A stretch of DNA of 64,000 bases from Cellulomonas sp. SG140 (lineage in GTDB: Bacteria; Actinomycetota; Actinomycetes; Actinomycetales; Cellulomonadaceae), in assembly GCF_025770785.1 (NCBI RefSeq), contig NZ_JANZLA010000011.1, positions 38,214-102,213 on the forward strand, in the 5' to 3' direction. Below, in pieces: positions 44,061-53,186 of this stretch (within the stretch, counting starts at the first letter, position 1; the number at the start of each line of letters is the position of its first letter). The translations under genes and the position numbers were made by a program. The notes under the pieces are model-generated. The model did no database searches. It worked only from the letters and a program-made list of their open reading frames with translations, and was not told where the DNA came from.

Positions 44061-45494
44061 ACCCTCCGGCTCTTCGACTCCGCGACCCGCGCGGTGCGTG
44101 ACTTCGTCCCCCTCGTCGAAGGCCGGGTCGGCATCTACCTGTGCGGCGCCACCGTGCAGGCGCCACCGCACGTGGGCCACGTGCGGTCGTCGATCGCGTT
44201 CGACGTGCTGGTGCGCTGGCTGCGGCGCAGCGGCTACCAGGTGACGATGATCCGCAACGTCACGGACATCGACGACAAGATCCTGGCCAAGGCGGCCGAC
44301 GCCGGGGTGCCGTGGTGGGCCTGGGCGATGGCCAACGAGCGGGCGTTCACCGCCGCCTACGACGCGCTCGGCGTGCTGCCGCCGGACTACGAGCCGCGCG
44401 CCACCGGCCACGTGCCCGCGATGGTGGAGCTGATGACCCAGCTCGTCGACACCGGCCACGCCTACCGGACCGGTCCCGGCGACGTGTACTTCGACGTCCG
44501 GTCCTACCCGGCCTACGGCGCGCTGACCAACCAGCGCCTGGACGACATCGTCGAGACCTCCGACGAGCCGGCCGACGGCGCCGACAAGCACGACCCGCAC
44601 GACTTCGCCCTGTGGAAGTCGCCGAAGCCGGGTGAGCCGGACACCGCCGCGTGGGACACCCCGTTCGGCCGCGGCCGGCCCGGGTGGCACCTGGAGTGCT
44701 CCGCGATGGCGCGCCGGTACCTGGGCGACTCGTTCGACATCCACGGCGGTGGCCTGGACCTGCGGTTCCCGCACCACGAGAACGAGCTCGCGCAGTCGCG
44801 GGCCGCCGGGTACGGGTTCGCGCGGTACTGGCTGCACAACGGCTGGGTCACGCAGGGTGGCGCGAAGATGAGCAAGTCGCTCGGCAACGGGCTGCTGGTC
44901 TCGGCGGTGCTGGCTCAGACGCCGGCGGCGGTGGTGCGGTACGCGCTGACCGCCGTGCAGTACCGCTCGATGCTCGAGTGGACGGACGGCACCCTGGCGG
45001 AGGCCGCCGCCACGTGGGACCGCCTGGCCGGGTTCGTGGCACGGGCGGCAGAGAGGGTGGGGGCGGCGGACGCCGCCGCCGTCGCCTCGGCCGAGCTGCC
45101 CGCGGACTTCGTCGCGGCGATGGACGACGACCTCAACGTGCCGGCCGCGCTCGCGGTGGTGCACGAGGTGCTGCGCGCCGGCAACTCGGCGCTCGCCCGC
45201 GGTGACGACGAGGCGGTGCAGGTCGCGATGGTCGAGCTGCGGGGCATGCTCGACGTGCTCGGCCTGGACCCGGCCGGTGAGCAGTGGGGGTCGGTCCGGT
45301 CGGACGACCGCGAGGCGCGCGCGCTGGACGCCCTGGTCGGTGCGGAGCTCGCGGCGCGGGCGCAGGCCCGGGCCGCGAAGGACTTCGCGACGTCGGACGC
45401 CATCAGGGACCGCCTCGGCGCCGCCGGCATCGTGGTGGAGGACTCGAAGGACGGTGCGCGGTGGACGCTCGCCGCGCGGGACGAGGAGAGCTGA
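44058..45494 (+). CDS. cysS: Cysteine--tRNA ligase
   Basis: Class I synthetase of 478 residues. The Cys-containing nucleotide-site segment [20 protein letters not shown] holds the HIGH-type motif HVGH; zinc ligands are expected in [18 protein letters not shown] and [20 protein letters not shown] (44866-44898) is the KMSKS loop. The DALR and C-terminal domains are complete. The full anticodon-binding region and canonical KMSKS argue for CysS rather than the shorter paralogue MshC. It is followed directly by rlmB with a one-base overlap, a conserved pair. Confidence 0.96.
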   Translation: MTLRLFDSATRAVRDFVPLVEGRVGIYLCGATVQAPPHVGHVRSSIAFDVLVRWLRRSGYQVTMIRNVTDIDDKILAKAADAGVPWWAWAMANERAFTAAYDALGVLPPDYEPRATGHVPAMVELMTQLVDTGHAYRTGPGDVYFDVRSYPAYGALTNQRLDDIVETSDEPADGADKHDPHDFALWKSPKPGEPDTAAWDTPFGRGRPGWHLECSAMARRYLGDSFDIHGGGLDLRFPHHENELAQSRAAGYGFARYWLHNGWVTQGGAKMSKSLGNGLLVSAVLAQTPAAVVRYALTAVQYRSMLEWTDGTLAEAAATWDRLAGFVARAAERVGAADAAAVASAELPADFVAAMDDDLNVPAALAVVHEVLRAGNSALARGDDEAVQVAMVELRGMLDVLGLDPAGEQWGSVRSDDREARALDALVGAELAARAQARAAKDFATSDAIRDRLGAAGIVVEDSKDGARWTLAARDEES

Positions 45495-46510
45495 TGGCCG
45501 GGAACTCGCAGCGACGCGGTGCGACGCGCAAGGCAGGGTCGAAGAAGGCCCCCGGCGTCGGCACCGGCGGGCACGGCCGCAAGGCGCTGGAGGGCAAGGG
45601 CCCCACGCCCAAGGCGGAGGACCGGCCCTACCACGCCGCCCACAAGCGGAAGGTGGCGCAGGAGCGGGCCGGTTCCGCGGCACGCCCGGCGTCCACCGGA
45701 CGGCCCGGCGCAGGACGGCCGGGTACCGGCCGGTCCGGCGCGTCCGGCCGCGGCCGGCAGACCCCGGGCAAGGAGGTGGTCGGCGGTCGCAACTCGGTGC
45801 TCGAGGCGCTGCGCGCCGGCGTGCCCGCCTCGACGGTCTACCTGGCCGCCAAGCTCGAGGCCGACGACCGCACCCGCGAGATCATCGCGATCGCTGCCGA
45901 CGCCCGGATGCCGATCCTCGAGGTCAGCCGCCTCGAGCTGGACCGGCTGACCGACGGCGGTGTGCACCAGGGCGTGGCGCTGCAGGTGCCGGCCTACGTG
46001 TACGGCGATCCCGACGACCTGCTGGACACCGCCGAGCGGTCCGGCCGGCCCGCGCTGATCGTGGCGCTTGACGGCGTCACCGACCCGCGCAACCTCGGTG
46101 CCGTGCTGCGCAGCGCCGGGGCGTTCGGCGCGCACGGCGTGCTGGTGCCGTCGCGCCGCTCCGCCGGCGTCACCGCGGCGGCCTGGAAGGTGTCCGCCGG
46201 TGCCGCCGCGCGGGTGCCGGTGGCGCGCGCGACCAACCTCGCCCGCACCCTCGCCGAGTACCGGCAGGCCGGGGTGTTCGTCGTCGGCCTGGACGGGCAC
46301 GGCGACGTCTCGGTGGCCGACCTGCCGTTCTCCGGCGACCCGCTGGTGCTGGTGGTCGGCTCGGAGGGCAAGGGGCTGTCGCGGCTGGTGCGCGAGCAGT
46401 GCGACGCGGTGGCGGCGATCCCGATCGCCTCGGCCGTCGAGTCGCTGAACGCGGGCGTGGCGGCGGGGATCGCCCTGTACGAGGTGGCGAAGGCCCGCTC
46501 GGTCGGCTGA
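45494..46510 (+). CDS. rlmB: 23S rRNA (guanosine-2'-O-)-methyltransferase RlmB
   Basis: SpoU-family (SPOUT) methyltransferase of 338 residues. A ~92-residue basic, Gly/Arg/Lys-rich N-terminal extension probably aids RNA binding. A substrate-binding domain ([32 protein letters not shown]) is followed by the knotted catalytic domain with [38 protein letters not shown] and [22 protein letters not shown] (46428-46487). ATG 45494 lies on the cysS stop (TGATG). The convergent DUF4032 gene ends 10 bases downstream without a visible terminator. Confidence 0.93.
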   Translation: MAGNSQRRGATRKAGSKKAPGVGTGGHGRKALEGKGPTPKAEDRPYHAAHKRKVAQERAGSAARPASTGRPGAGRPGTGRSGASGRGRQTPGKEVVGGRNSVLEALRAGVPASTVYLAAKLEADDRTREIIAIAADARMPILEVSRLELDRLTDGGVHQGVALQVPAYVYGDPDDLLDTAERSGRPALIVALDGVTDPRNLGAVLRSAGAFGAHGVLVPSRRSAGVTAAAWKVSAGAAARVPVARATNLARTLAEYRQAGVFVVGLDGHGDVSVADLPFSGDPLVLVVGSEGKGLSRLVREQCDAVAAIPIASAVESLNAGVAAGIALYEVAKARSVG

Positions 46511-46520
46511 CGCCCCGCCG

Positions 46521-47798
46521 TCAGTCGGCGACGGGCTCCTCCACGCTGGGGATGGCTCCGGTCTCGTCGCGGATGTCGCCCGGCAGCCCGCCGAGGATCG
46601 CCTGCTCGTCGGGACGCAGCGGCAGGATGGTCGACAGGTAGGACGCGACGGCCTGCTCCATCGGCACGTCGCGGTGCTCCTGCTGGGACAGGTACCAGCG
46701 GTGGTCCAGCAGCTCGTGGAACACCTGCGCGGGCTCCAGCTTGCCGCGCAGCTCCCGCGGGACGGCCCGGACGGCCGGTTCGAACACCTCGGTCAGCCAG
46801 TCGTGGGCGACGAAGGCCTCGTCCTCCCGCTGCCGGTCGGTGGCCGCGCGGTACTCGTCCAGGTCGTTCAGCAGGCGCCGGGCCTGGTTCTCCTGCACGT
46901 CGAGGCCGGTGAGGCGCATCAGGCGGCGCGAGTGGTGGCCGGCGTCGACCACCTTGGGCTGGATGCGCACCGTGGTGCCGTCGACGTCGGTGGTGATGTC
47001 GATCTCGTCGACGTCGAAGCCGAGGTCGTTGAGCCGGTCGATGCGGGCCTGCACGCGCCACCGGTCGCCGAACCCGAACGACTCCACCTCGGTCAGCGCC
47101 CGCCACAGCTCCTCGTAGCGGACCGCCAGCGCGTCGCCGATCGCCACCGCGTCGGTCTCGTCCTCCAGGAACTCACCGGCCTGCAGGTCCATCAGCTCGC
47201 CGATGATGTTGACCCGTGCGATCTCCAGGTCGTACGACCGCTGCCCGTCGGTCAGCTTCTCGTGCAGGTCGCCCGTCTCCGCGTCGACCAGGTACGCCGC
47301 GAACGTCTCCGCGTCGCGGCGGAACAGGGTGTTGGACAGCGAGACGTCGCCCCAGTAGAAGCCGGCCAGGTGCAGCCGGACCAGCAGCACCGCGAGGGCG
47401 TCGATGAGGCGCGTGGCCGTGTCCGGTCGCAGCGACTGGCTGAACAGCGCCCGGTAGGGGAGGGCGAACTGCAGGTGCTCGGTGATCAGGGCGGCCTCGA
47501 GCGGCTCACCGTCCGGGGCGTGCCGACCGGTGATCACGCCGACCGGCACCACGCTCGGCACGTCGAGCCGGCGCAGCTGGCGCAGCAGCTCGTACTCCCG
47601 GAACGCGACCGTCTCGCCGATCTCCTTGACCGCGATCACCCGGCCGGACAGCCGGGCGAACCGCACGATGTGGCGGGAGATGCCGCGCGGCAGCGCGGCG
47701 AGGGCCGACGTCGGCCAGTCCTCCAGCGCGATGTGCCACGGCAGGTCGAGCAGCGCCGGGTCCGCCGAGGCGGCGGTGATCTGCAGGCTCTGCGCCAT
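46521..47798 (-). CDS. DUF4032-domain protein with a kinase-like fold
   Basis: 425-residue protein. The N-terminal ~260 residues look like a small-molecule or lipopolysaccharide-type kinase: an AVKEIG Lys region (~56-61), FREYELLRQL, then the catalytic-loop-like FYWGDVSLSNTLF (~155-167) and the metal-site-like AYLVDAETGDL (~175-185). The C-terminal part, DUF4032 (~260-420), is actinobacterial and of unknown role. ATG 47798 precedes the conserved WHIALEDWPTSALAALPRGISRHIVRF. It is monocistronic, and a triplicated 10-base repeat lies just upstream. The kinase resemblance is pattern-based. Confidence 0.78.
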   Translation of the reverse strand: MAQSLQITAASADPALLDLPWHIALEDWPTSALAALPRGISRHIVRFARLSGRVIAVKEIGETVAFREYELLRQLRRLDVPSVVPVGVITGRHAPDGEPLEAALITEHLQFALPYRALFSQSLRPDTATRLIDALAVLLVRLHLAGFYWGDVSLSNTLFRRDAETFAAYLVDAETGDLHEKLTDGQRSYDLEIARVNIIGELMDLQAGEFLEDETDAVAIGDALAVRYEELWRALTEVESFGFGDRWRVQARIDRLNDLGFDVDEIDITTDVDGTTVRIQPKVVDAGHHSRRLMRLTGLDVQENQARRLLNDLDEYRAATDRQREDEAFVAHDWLTEVFEPAVRAVPRELRGKLEPAQVFHELLDHRWYLSQQEHRDVPMEQAVASYLSTILPLRPDEQAILGGLPGDIRDETGAIPSVEEPVAD

Positions 47799-47811
47799 CG
47801 TGGTCCTCTCG

Positions 47812-47840
47812 GCGGGCTGGGCGGGCTGGGGCGGGCTGGG
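47812..47840. repeat. 10-base repeat upstream of the DUF4032 gene
   Basis: GCGGGCTGGG is repeated three times in tandem (the first copy lacks one G), 14 bases upstream of the minus-strand ATG. It occupies the place where a promoter or leader would be expected. Confidence 0.7.
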
Positions 47841-47900
47841 TGCCCGTCGGTTCGGGTCGGTCCGGCGAGGTGAGCGGCTGCGTGAGCTGCTCCGGGACGA

Positions 47901-47939
47901 CGTGAGGGGCGGGACCGGGTGCCGGTCCCGCCCCTCACG
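47901..47939 (-). terminator. Terminator after the sugar ABC ATPase gene
   Basis: A perfect 18-base inverted repeat (47901-47918 and 47922-47939) with a 3-base loop, 19 bases downstream of the msiK stop. It is the strongest hairpin in the window and could also shield against read-in toward the DUF4032 promoter. Confidence 0.88.
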
Positions 47940-47957
47940 GGCGTCACGTGGAGCGGA

Positions 47958-49079
<1,122 letters not shown>

Positions 49080-49163
49080 GACTGTGCCAATCCCTTCACC
49101 GGCAGGTACGTGCCGGACGATCCGAGTGAAGAGCTGCCCCGGACCACAGCGGACCGGGGAGGT

Positions 49164-49215
49164 GTCGTCGTCGACACCGTCGACGACGACGGGTACGCGG
49201 ACCGAGAGGTCCGCG
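49164..49215 (-). promoter_or_regulatory. Two hairpins in the leader/promoter region of msiK
   Basis: A 12-base perfect stem with a 3-base loop (49164-49175 / 49179-49190) and an 8-base stem with a GAGA loop (49196-49203 / 49208-49215) stand in the 229-base gap. They could terminate the upstream gene or act in the msiK leader. Nothing else in the gap was recognised. Confidence 0.5.
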
Positions 49216-49308
49216 CGCAGTCATCATGCCACAGGGGTCGACGGAGGAGCTGGGCCCCCGGTCCTCGGACGGCCGGGGTGAACCGGTCGGGCGCCTGCGG
49301 GCCGCAGG

Positions 49309-50391
49309 TCAGCCGGCCGGGGTGGCCGTCGGCGTCGGGGTGGGCGTCTGGGTCGGGGCGGGGGTCGGCGTGGGCGTGGCCGTGGCGGCCGACGCCGAGG
49401 CGGCGAGCGAGCTGTAGACGGAGGCGACGAACGTGGAGAACGCCGTGGTGTCGTCGACCGAGCCGGTGTAGGGCCGGCCCGCGACGTCGACCGTCACGCC
49501 GGTGACCCCCGAGCGGTCGGTGGCCTGCTGCGCCCAGTCGACGTAGCGGCGGCTGGTGATGCACGAGCTCACGGTGCTGGACGTGACGCCGGCGTTCTTG
49601 ACCAGCGTGACGAGCTGCGCCTGGGTCAGGCCCGCGGAGCCGAAGGTGTGCTGCGCCGTGAACAGGGCGTCGTTGACGGCCAGGGCCGAGCTCGGCTGGT
49701 AGCTGGCGACGCAGGCGAAGGCGTTCGCGGCGCGCAGCGCGTAGTCCTGGGCGGTCGTCTCGGTGTTGGGGGTCGCGGTCGGCGTGGGCGTGGCCGACGG
49801 GCTGGCGGAGGACGACGTCATGGGGGTGGGCGTGGCCGACGGGGTGGCCGAGGGCGCCGCCGGGGTGCTGGTCGTCGGGGTGGGCGCCGGGGTCGGGGTG
49901 TACGCCGTGCGGCCGGACGCGAGCGCCACGGGCCTGATCTCCAGGGTGGCGGCCCCGGACGTGACCCACTGCTCGATGGTGCTGCCGTTGGCGGCCCAGA
50001 ACGCCGCCGACCGCGGGTCGCCGTAGTCGAGGCTGACCACCAGGTCGAGCGCGCCCGAGCCCGTGCTGACCGGGTGCGGGGTCGGGGTGCCGCCGGCCGG
50101 GATCGGCGGGTTCGTCGCGGGGGCGAGGGTGCTGCCGTCGCCGGTGATCAGCAGGCCGTCGCTCATCATGTTCCGCGGACCGACCTGGAGGGCGCGGGCG
50201 TGCGCCTGCACCGCGACGGCCACACCGGCGATCACCACGACGACGGTGCTCACCGCCCCCACGCGCAGGGCGATGCGGCGTCGTCGGGCGCGGGCGGCCC
50301 GGCGCTCCCGCTCCAGGCGGGCCAGCTCGCGGTCCTCCGCGCGCCGCTGCTTGCGGCTCACCTTCTGCTTGGCGGACCGGTTGTAGCTCAC
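49309..50391 (-). CDS. Membrane-anchored thioredoxin-fold (DsbA-like) protein lacking the CxxC motif
   Basis: 360 residues. A basic coiled-coil cytoplasmic N-terminus (~1-45, KQKVSRKQRRAEDRELARLE) precedes one membrane segment (~48-68, VGAVSTVVVVIAGVAVAV), then an extracellular domain. DLVVSLDYGDPRSAAFW aligns with the DsbA-family start, where CPYC normally follows the Asp-Tyr; here the sequence is GDPRS, with no cysteine. A ~55-residue Pro/Thr/Ser insert follows, then the helical insert (ALRAANAFACVASYQPSSALAV; LVKNAGVTSSTVSSCI) and GVTGVTVDVAGRPYTG as the last strand region. Redox activity is unlikely. The GTG start is followed directly by the basic region. Confidence 0.75.
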   Translation of the reverse strand: MSYNRSAKQKVSRKQRRAEDRELARLERERRAARARRRRIALRVGAVSTVVVVIAGVAVAVQAHARALQVGPRNMMSDGLLITGDGSTLAPATNPPIPAGGTPTPHPVSTGSGALDLVVSLDYGDPRSAAFWAANGSTIEQWVTSGAATLEIRPVALASGRTAYTPTPAPTPTTSTPAAPSATPSATPTPMTSSSASPSATPTPTATPNTETTAQDYALRAANAFACVASYQPSSALAVNDALFTAQHTFGSAGLTQAQLVTLVKNAGVTSSTVSSCITSRRYVDWAQQATDRSGVTGVTVDVAGRPYTGSVDDTTAFSTFVASVYSSLAASASAATATPTPTPAPTQTPTPTPTATPAG

Positions 50392-50579
50392 GGCGCGGGC
50401 ACCCCTTCGTTGCGGCGGCCGGACCCGCGCCCACGCGACCGGGACGTCGCGGCGGCCGTGGCCGGGCATGACGTTCGCAGCCTGGCACGGCGGGCTGGCC
50501 GTGCGCCTGAAGTCCGCTGAGAGGTTGCTGTGCACCGCCTCCCGGCCGGCCGCCCGCGCCGGGCGCCCCGCTGGTGCCG

Positions 50580-51776
50580 TCAGGCCGAGACGGGCTCCAC
50601 GCACAGGGCGGTCGCGGTGGACAGGGCCGCCGGCACCGCGTCGAGGTAGGCGTGCGCGACGGCGAACGGGTCGATGCCGGTCGCGATGACGGCCTGCGGG
50701 TCGTCGGCCTCGTACGCGACCACGGCCTCGAGCACGGATCCGTACCGGCCGGCCCCGTTCAGCAGCGCGTCGGCGACCTGTGCCGAGACGCCGGTGCGCC
50801 GCACCATGGTCGCCAGGGACAGGTTCTGCTGGGCGCTGACCGCCGACAGCAGGCCGACGGTGTAGCCGGTCTCGTCCGTGAGTGCGCGGCAGGCGAGCGC
50901 GCGGGTCAGGACGGCCCACAGGGGCCCGACGGCCGTGGGGCGGGCGTCGATCAGCGAGGCCATCGCCAGGGCGGCCAGCCGGCGGGCACCCATCAGCACC
51001 ACCGCGGTGCGGACGGAGTCGACGGTGCGGGCGAGGGCGAACGCCGAGGAGTTGACCATGTGCAGCACGCGCACGGACATCTCGGGGTCGCTGGCGACCA
51101 TGTTCGCCACCGCGGTGAAGTTGATCTCGTCCTCGACGGACAGCAGCCGCACCAGCTCGAGGCACTGGAGCTCACCGGCGGAGCCCTCGCGGGCCTGCGC
51201 CTCCTCGCGGCGCACCAGCATCGGGCCCTGCAGCAGGTCGGCGCCCGCCTCCTGGGCCGCCTGCAGGTCGCGTGCGGTGCCCACGCGCTCGGCGATCACC
51301 TGGCCGCCGAGGGCGTGCGCCCGCTCGACCAGCGTGCGCAGCCGCTCCGGCTCCGTGGTCGCGTCCACCTTGGCCCAGCCCGCCAGGGGCAGCAGCGCGT
51401 CCTGGCCCGGGGTGGCGGCGTAGTCGCCCAGCACCGTGCGGACGTCCCGGGTGCGCAGGGTGACCACGTGCGTGGCGGCATCCGGATCGGCGGCCATGCG
51501 AGCCGTCAGCTCGAGCCAGGTGCCTTGTGCAGCCACCGGCAGGGGGACGGCGCCGGACAGGATGCGGGCGGTCGCCCGGAGGATCACCGGGGCGTCGCCG
51601 GCGAGCTCGGTCAGGTCCAGCTGGGCGTAGTGCGCCTCGACCAGGTCCTCGGCGACCGGGTCGGTCGCGACGGCGGAGGTGGCGGCACGCAGCGCGTACG
51701 CGCGCACGTTGCGGTCGGCGTCCACGACGGGCTGTCGGTAGACGGCGACCGGGGACGACGGCGACGAGAGGGGCAT
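50580..51776 (-). CDS. EAL-HDOD signalling protein (YuxH type) with degenerate EAL domain
   Basis: 398 residues. The N-terminal ~185 residues are an EAL-like fold: VYRQPVVDADRNVRAYALR replaces the catalytic ExL with YAL, and the metal-binding acidic residues are largely absent, so cyclic-di-GMP hydrolysis is unlikely. QGPMLVRREE ends this part. Residues ~195-390 are an HDOD domain (LQCLELVRLLSVEDEINFTAVANMVASDPEMSVRVLHMVNSSAFALARTVDSVRTAVVLMGARRL, 50978-51172). It lies 43 bases from fliW, next to the flagellar genes, with a sigma-28-like element directly upstream. It may bind a nucleotide or scaffold motility signalling. Confidence 0.85.
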   Translation of the reverse strand: MPLSSPSSPVAVYRQPVVDADRNVRAYALRAATSAVATDPVAEDLVEAHYAQLDLTELAGDAPVILRATARILSGAVPLPVAAQGTWLELTARMAADPDAATHVVTLRTRDVRTVLGDYAATPGQDALLPLAGWAKVDATTEPERLRTLVERAHALGGQVIAERVGTARDLQAAQEAGADLLQGPMLVRREEAQAREGSAGELQCLELVRLLSVEDEINFTAVANMVASDPEMSVRVLHMVNSSAFALARTVDSVRTAVVLMGARRLAALAMASLIDARPTAVGPLWAVLTRALACRALTDETGYTVGLLSAVSAQQNLSLATMVRRTGVSAQVADALLNGAGRYGSVLEAVVAYEADDPQAVIATGIDPFAVAHAYLDAVPAALSTATALCVEPVSA

Positions 51777-51785
51777 GCCCCGTCC

Positions 51786-51810
51786 ATCGGCTGGTCAGGG
51801 CCCGTCGTGA
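51786..51810 (-). promoter_or_regulatory. Near-match to the flagellar promoter element upstream of the EAL-HDOD gene
   Basis: On the minus strand TCAC (51810-51807), 15 bases, then GCCGAT (51791-51786), ten bases before the ATG. It differs from the shared flagellar element by one base and would give a very short leader. Confidence 0.35.
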
Positions 51811-51819
51811 GGGTTCGGG

Positions 51820-52278
51820 TCAGCCCAGCGGGGCGCGCAGCGGCAGGTCCTCGTCGAGGACCGTCTGCACGGCACGGCCGTTGTGCGGGTTCACCACGAG
51901 CGGGGCGAGCAGGTTGGCCGTCGGGTGCTCACCGTCCGCCTCACCCGGGTGCACCACGCTCAGCAGCACCGGGTCCGGCGCGGGACCGGCAGCGGGGCGC
52001 CCGCGCACGCCGTCCAGCGCGTCCGTGGGGATGGACGGCGCGTAGTCGGGGAAGAACAGGCCGGGGCTGACGACGAACAGCCGGACCCGCGGCGCCGCCG
52101 CGTCGGGCGCGCTGCGCAGCGCGAACAGCAGACCCTCGTCGTCCAGCGCGTCGAGGGCGTACTCCGTGCGGCCGGGCAGGCCCGGGAGCGGGTCGGCGAA
52201 CCGCAGCACGGCGGGGACCTGGCGGGGGCCGGCCGCGGTGGACACGGTCACGGTCTGCGCCGCGGGGGCGGGGGTCAC
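51820..52278 (-). CDS. fliW: Flagellar assembly factor FliW
   Basis: 152-residue cytoplasmic protein that binds flagellin and, in other bacteria, antagonises the translational repressor CsrA. Characteristic segments are LRFADPLPGLPGRTEYALDAL (~18-38), GLLFALRSAPDAAAPRVRLFVVSPGLFFPDYAPSI and TANLLAPLVVNPHNGRAVQTVL (51846-51911). The GTG at 52278 overlaps the flgL stop by four bases. No csrA gene follows; the next gene is EAL-HDOD. It ends the flgN-flgK-flgL-fliW operon. Confidence 0.9.
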   Translation of the reverse strand: MTPAPAAQTVTVSTAAGPRQVPAVLRFADPLPGLPGRTEYALDALDDEGLLFALRSAPDAAAPRVRLFVVSPGLFFPDYAPSIPTDALDGVRGRPAAGPAPDPVLLSVVHPGEADGEHPTANLLAPLVVNPHNGRAVQTVLDEDLPLRAPLG

Positions 52279-53186
52279 TTGAGGAAGTCCATCAGCGTGG
52301 GCTGCAGCACGCGACCGGTGGCGCCGAGAGCGCCCTGGTAGGCGACCTCCTGCGACTTCAGCTGCATGATCACCTCGGCCAGGTCGATGTCCTGCAGGCC
52401 GGAGGTCTGGGTCTTCACCGTCTGGCTCGCGCTGGTCAGGTCCGCCGTCGAGGCGTCGAGCACCCGCTGGCGGCTGCCGACCGAGGCGGCCTCGTTGGTC
52501 ACGGCGTTCAGGTGGCCGTCCAGCTGGGACAGGTACTGGGTCGGGTCGCCGCCGGCGTTCAGCGTGCTGGCGATCGTGTCGAGCGTGGCGAACACCGAGC
52601 TGGTGCCGTTGCCGAACACGGCGGCACCGTCGGAGTCGACGCGGACCTGCGTGTCCGTACCCACCTGCCGCTGCACGGACGAGCCGGCGACGCCGTTGAA
52701 CGTGTAGGTCGGGTTGCCGCTGGCGTCGGTGCCCACGGTGTACGCAGCACCGGTGTTGGCGGTACCGGCGAACACCGTGCGACCGAGGAAGGTGGTGTTG
52801 GCCTGCTTGAGCAGGTCGTCCCGGATGCCGGCGATCTCGGTGGCCAGCGCCTGCCGAGAGGTCAGGCCGTAGGCGCCGTTGCCGCCCTGGACGGTCAGGT
52901 CCCGGGCGCGCTGCAGCGCGGTGGTGGTGGACGACAGGGCGGTGTCGATGGTGGTGAGCCACGACGTGCCGTCGGAGGCGTTGCGGCCGAACTGGTCGAG
53001 CTGGCGGGCCGAGGCGTTCAGCCGCATCACGTCCGAGGTGGCCGACGGGTCGTCCGACGGCAGCTGGAGCTTGGTGCCGCTGGACATCTGCGCCTGCAGG
53101 GTGGCCATCCGGCTGAGGTTGGACTGCAGGTTGCGCAGGCTCGAGGCCTGCACCGTCTGCTGCGTCACACGGCCGAGCATGCTCAT
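52275..53186 (-). CDS. flgL: Flagellar hook-associated protein 3 (FlgL)
   Basis: Hook-filament junction protein exported by the flagellar system; 303 residues. The N-terminal flagellin-like helix (GRVTQQTVQASSLRNLQSNLSRMATLQAQMSSGTKLQLPSDDPSATSDVMRL, 53027-53177) and C-terminal helix (SQTVKTQTSGLQDIDLAEVIMQLKSQEVAYQGAL) pair as in flagellin; the middle (~100-220) is variable. ATG 53186 overlaps the flgK stop (ATGA). ATG 53180 is an alternative with ideal spacing to GGGGAG. Confidence 0.92.
   Translation of the reverse strand: MSMLGRVTQQTVQASSLRNLQSNLSRMATLQAQMSSGTKLQLPSDDPSATSDVMRLNASARQLDQFGRNASDGTSWLTTIDTALSSTTTALQRARDLTVQGGNGAYGLTSRQALATEIAGIRDDLLKQANTTFLGRTVFAGTANTGAAYTVGTDASGNPTYTFNGVAGSSVQRQVGTDTQVRVDSDGAAVFGNGTSSVFATLDTIASTLNAGGDPTQYLSQLDGHLNAVTNEAASVGSRQRVLDASTADLTSASQTVKTQTSGLQDIDLAEVIMQLKSQEVAYQGALGATGRVLQPTLMDFLK

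Noticed and set aside
44058..45494. Mycothiol ligase MshC instead of cysteinyl-tRNA synthetase
   Set aside because: Full length of 478 residues with canonical KMSKS and complete C-terminal domains, followed by rlmB, fits CysS.
50580..51776. Active cyclic-di-GMP phosphodiesterase (EAL)
   Set aside because: The ExL catalytic motif is YAL and metal ligands are missing, so only a degenerate EAL fold is supported.
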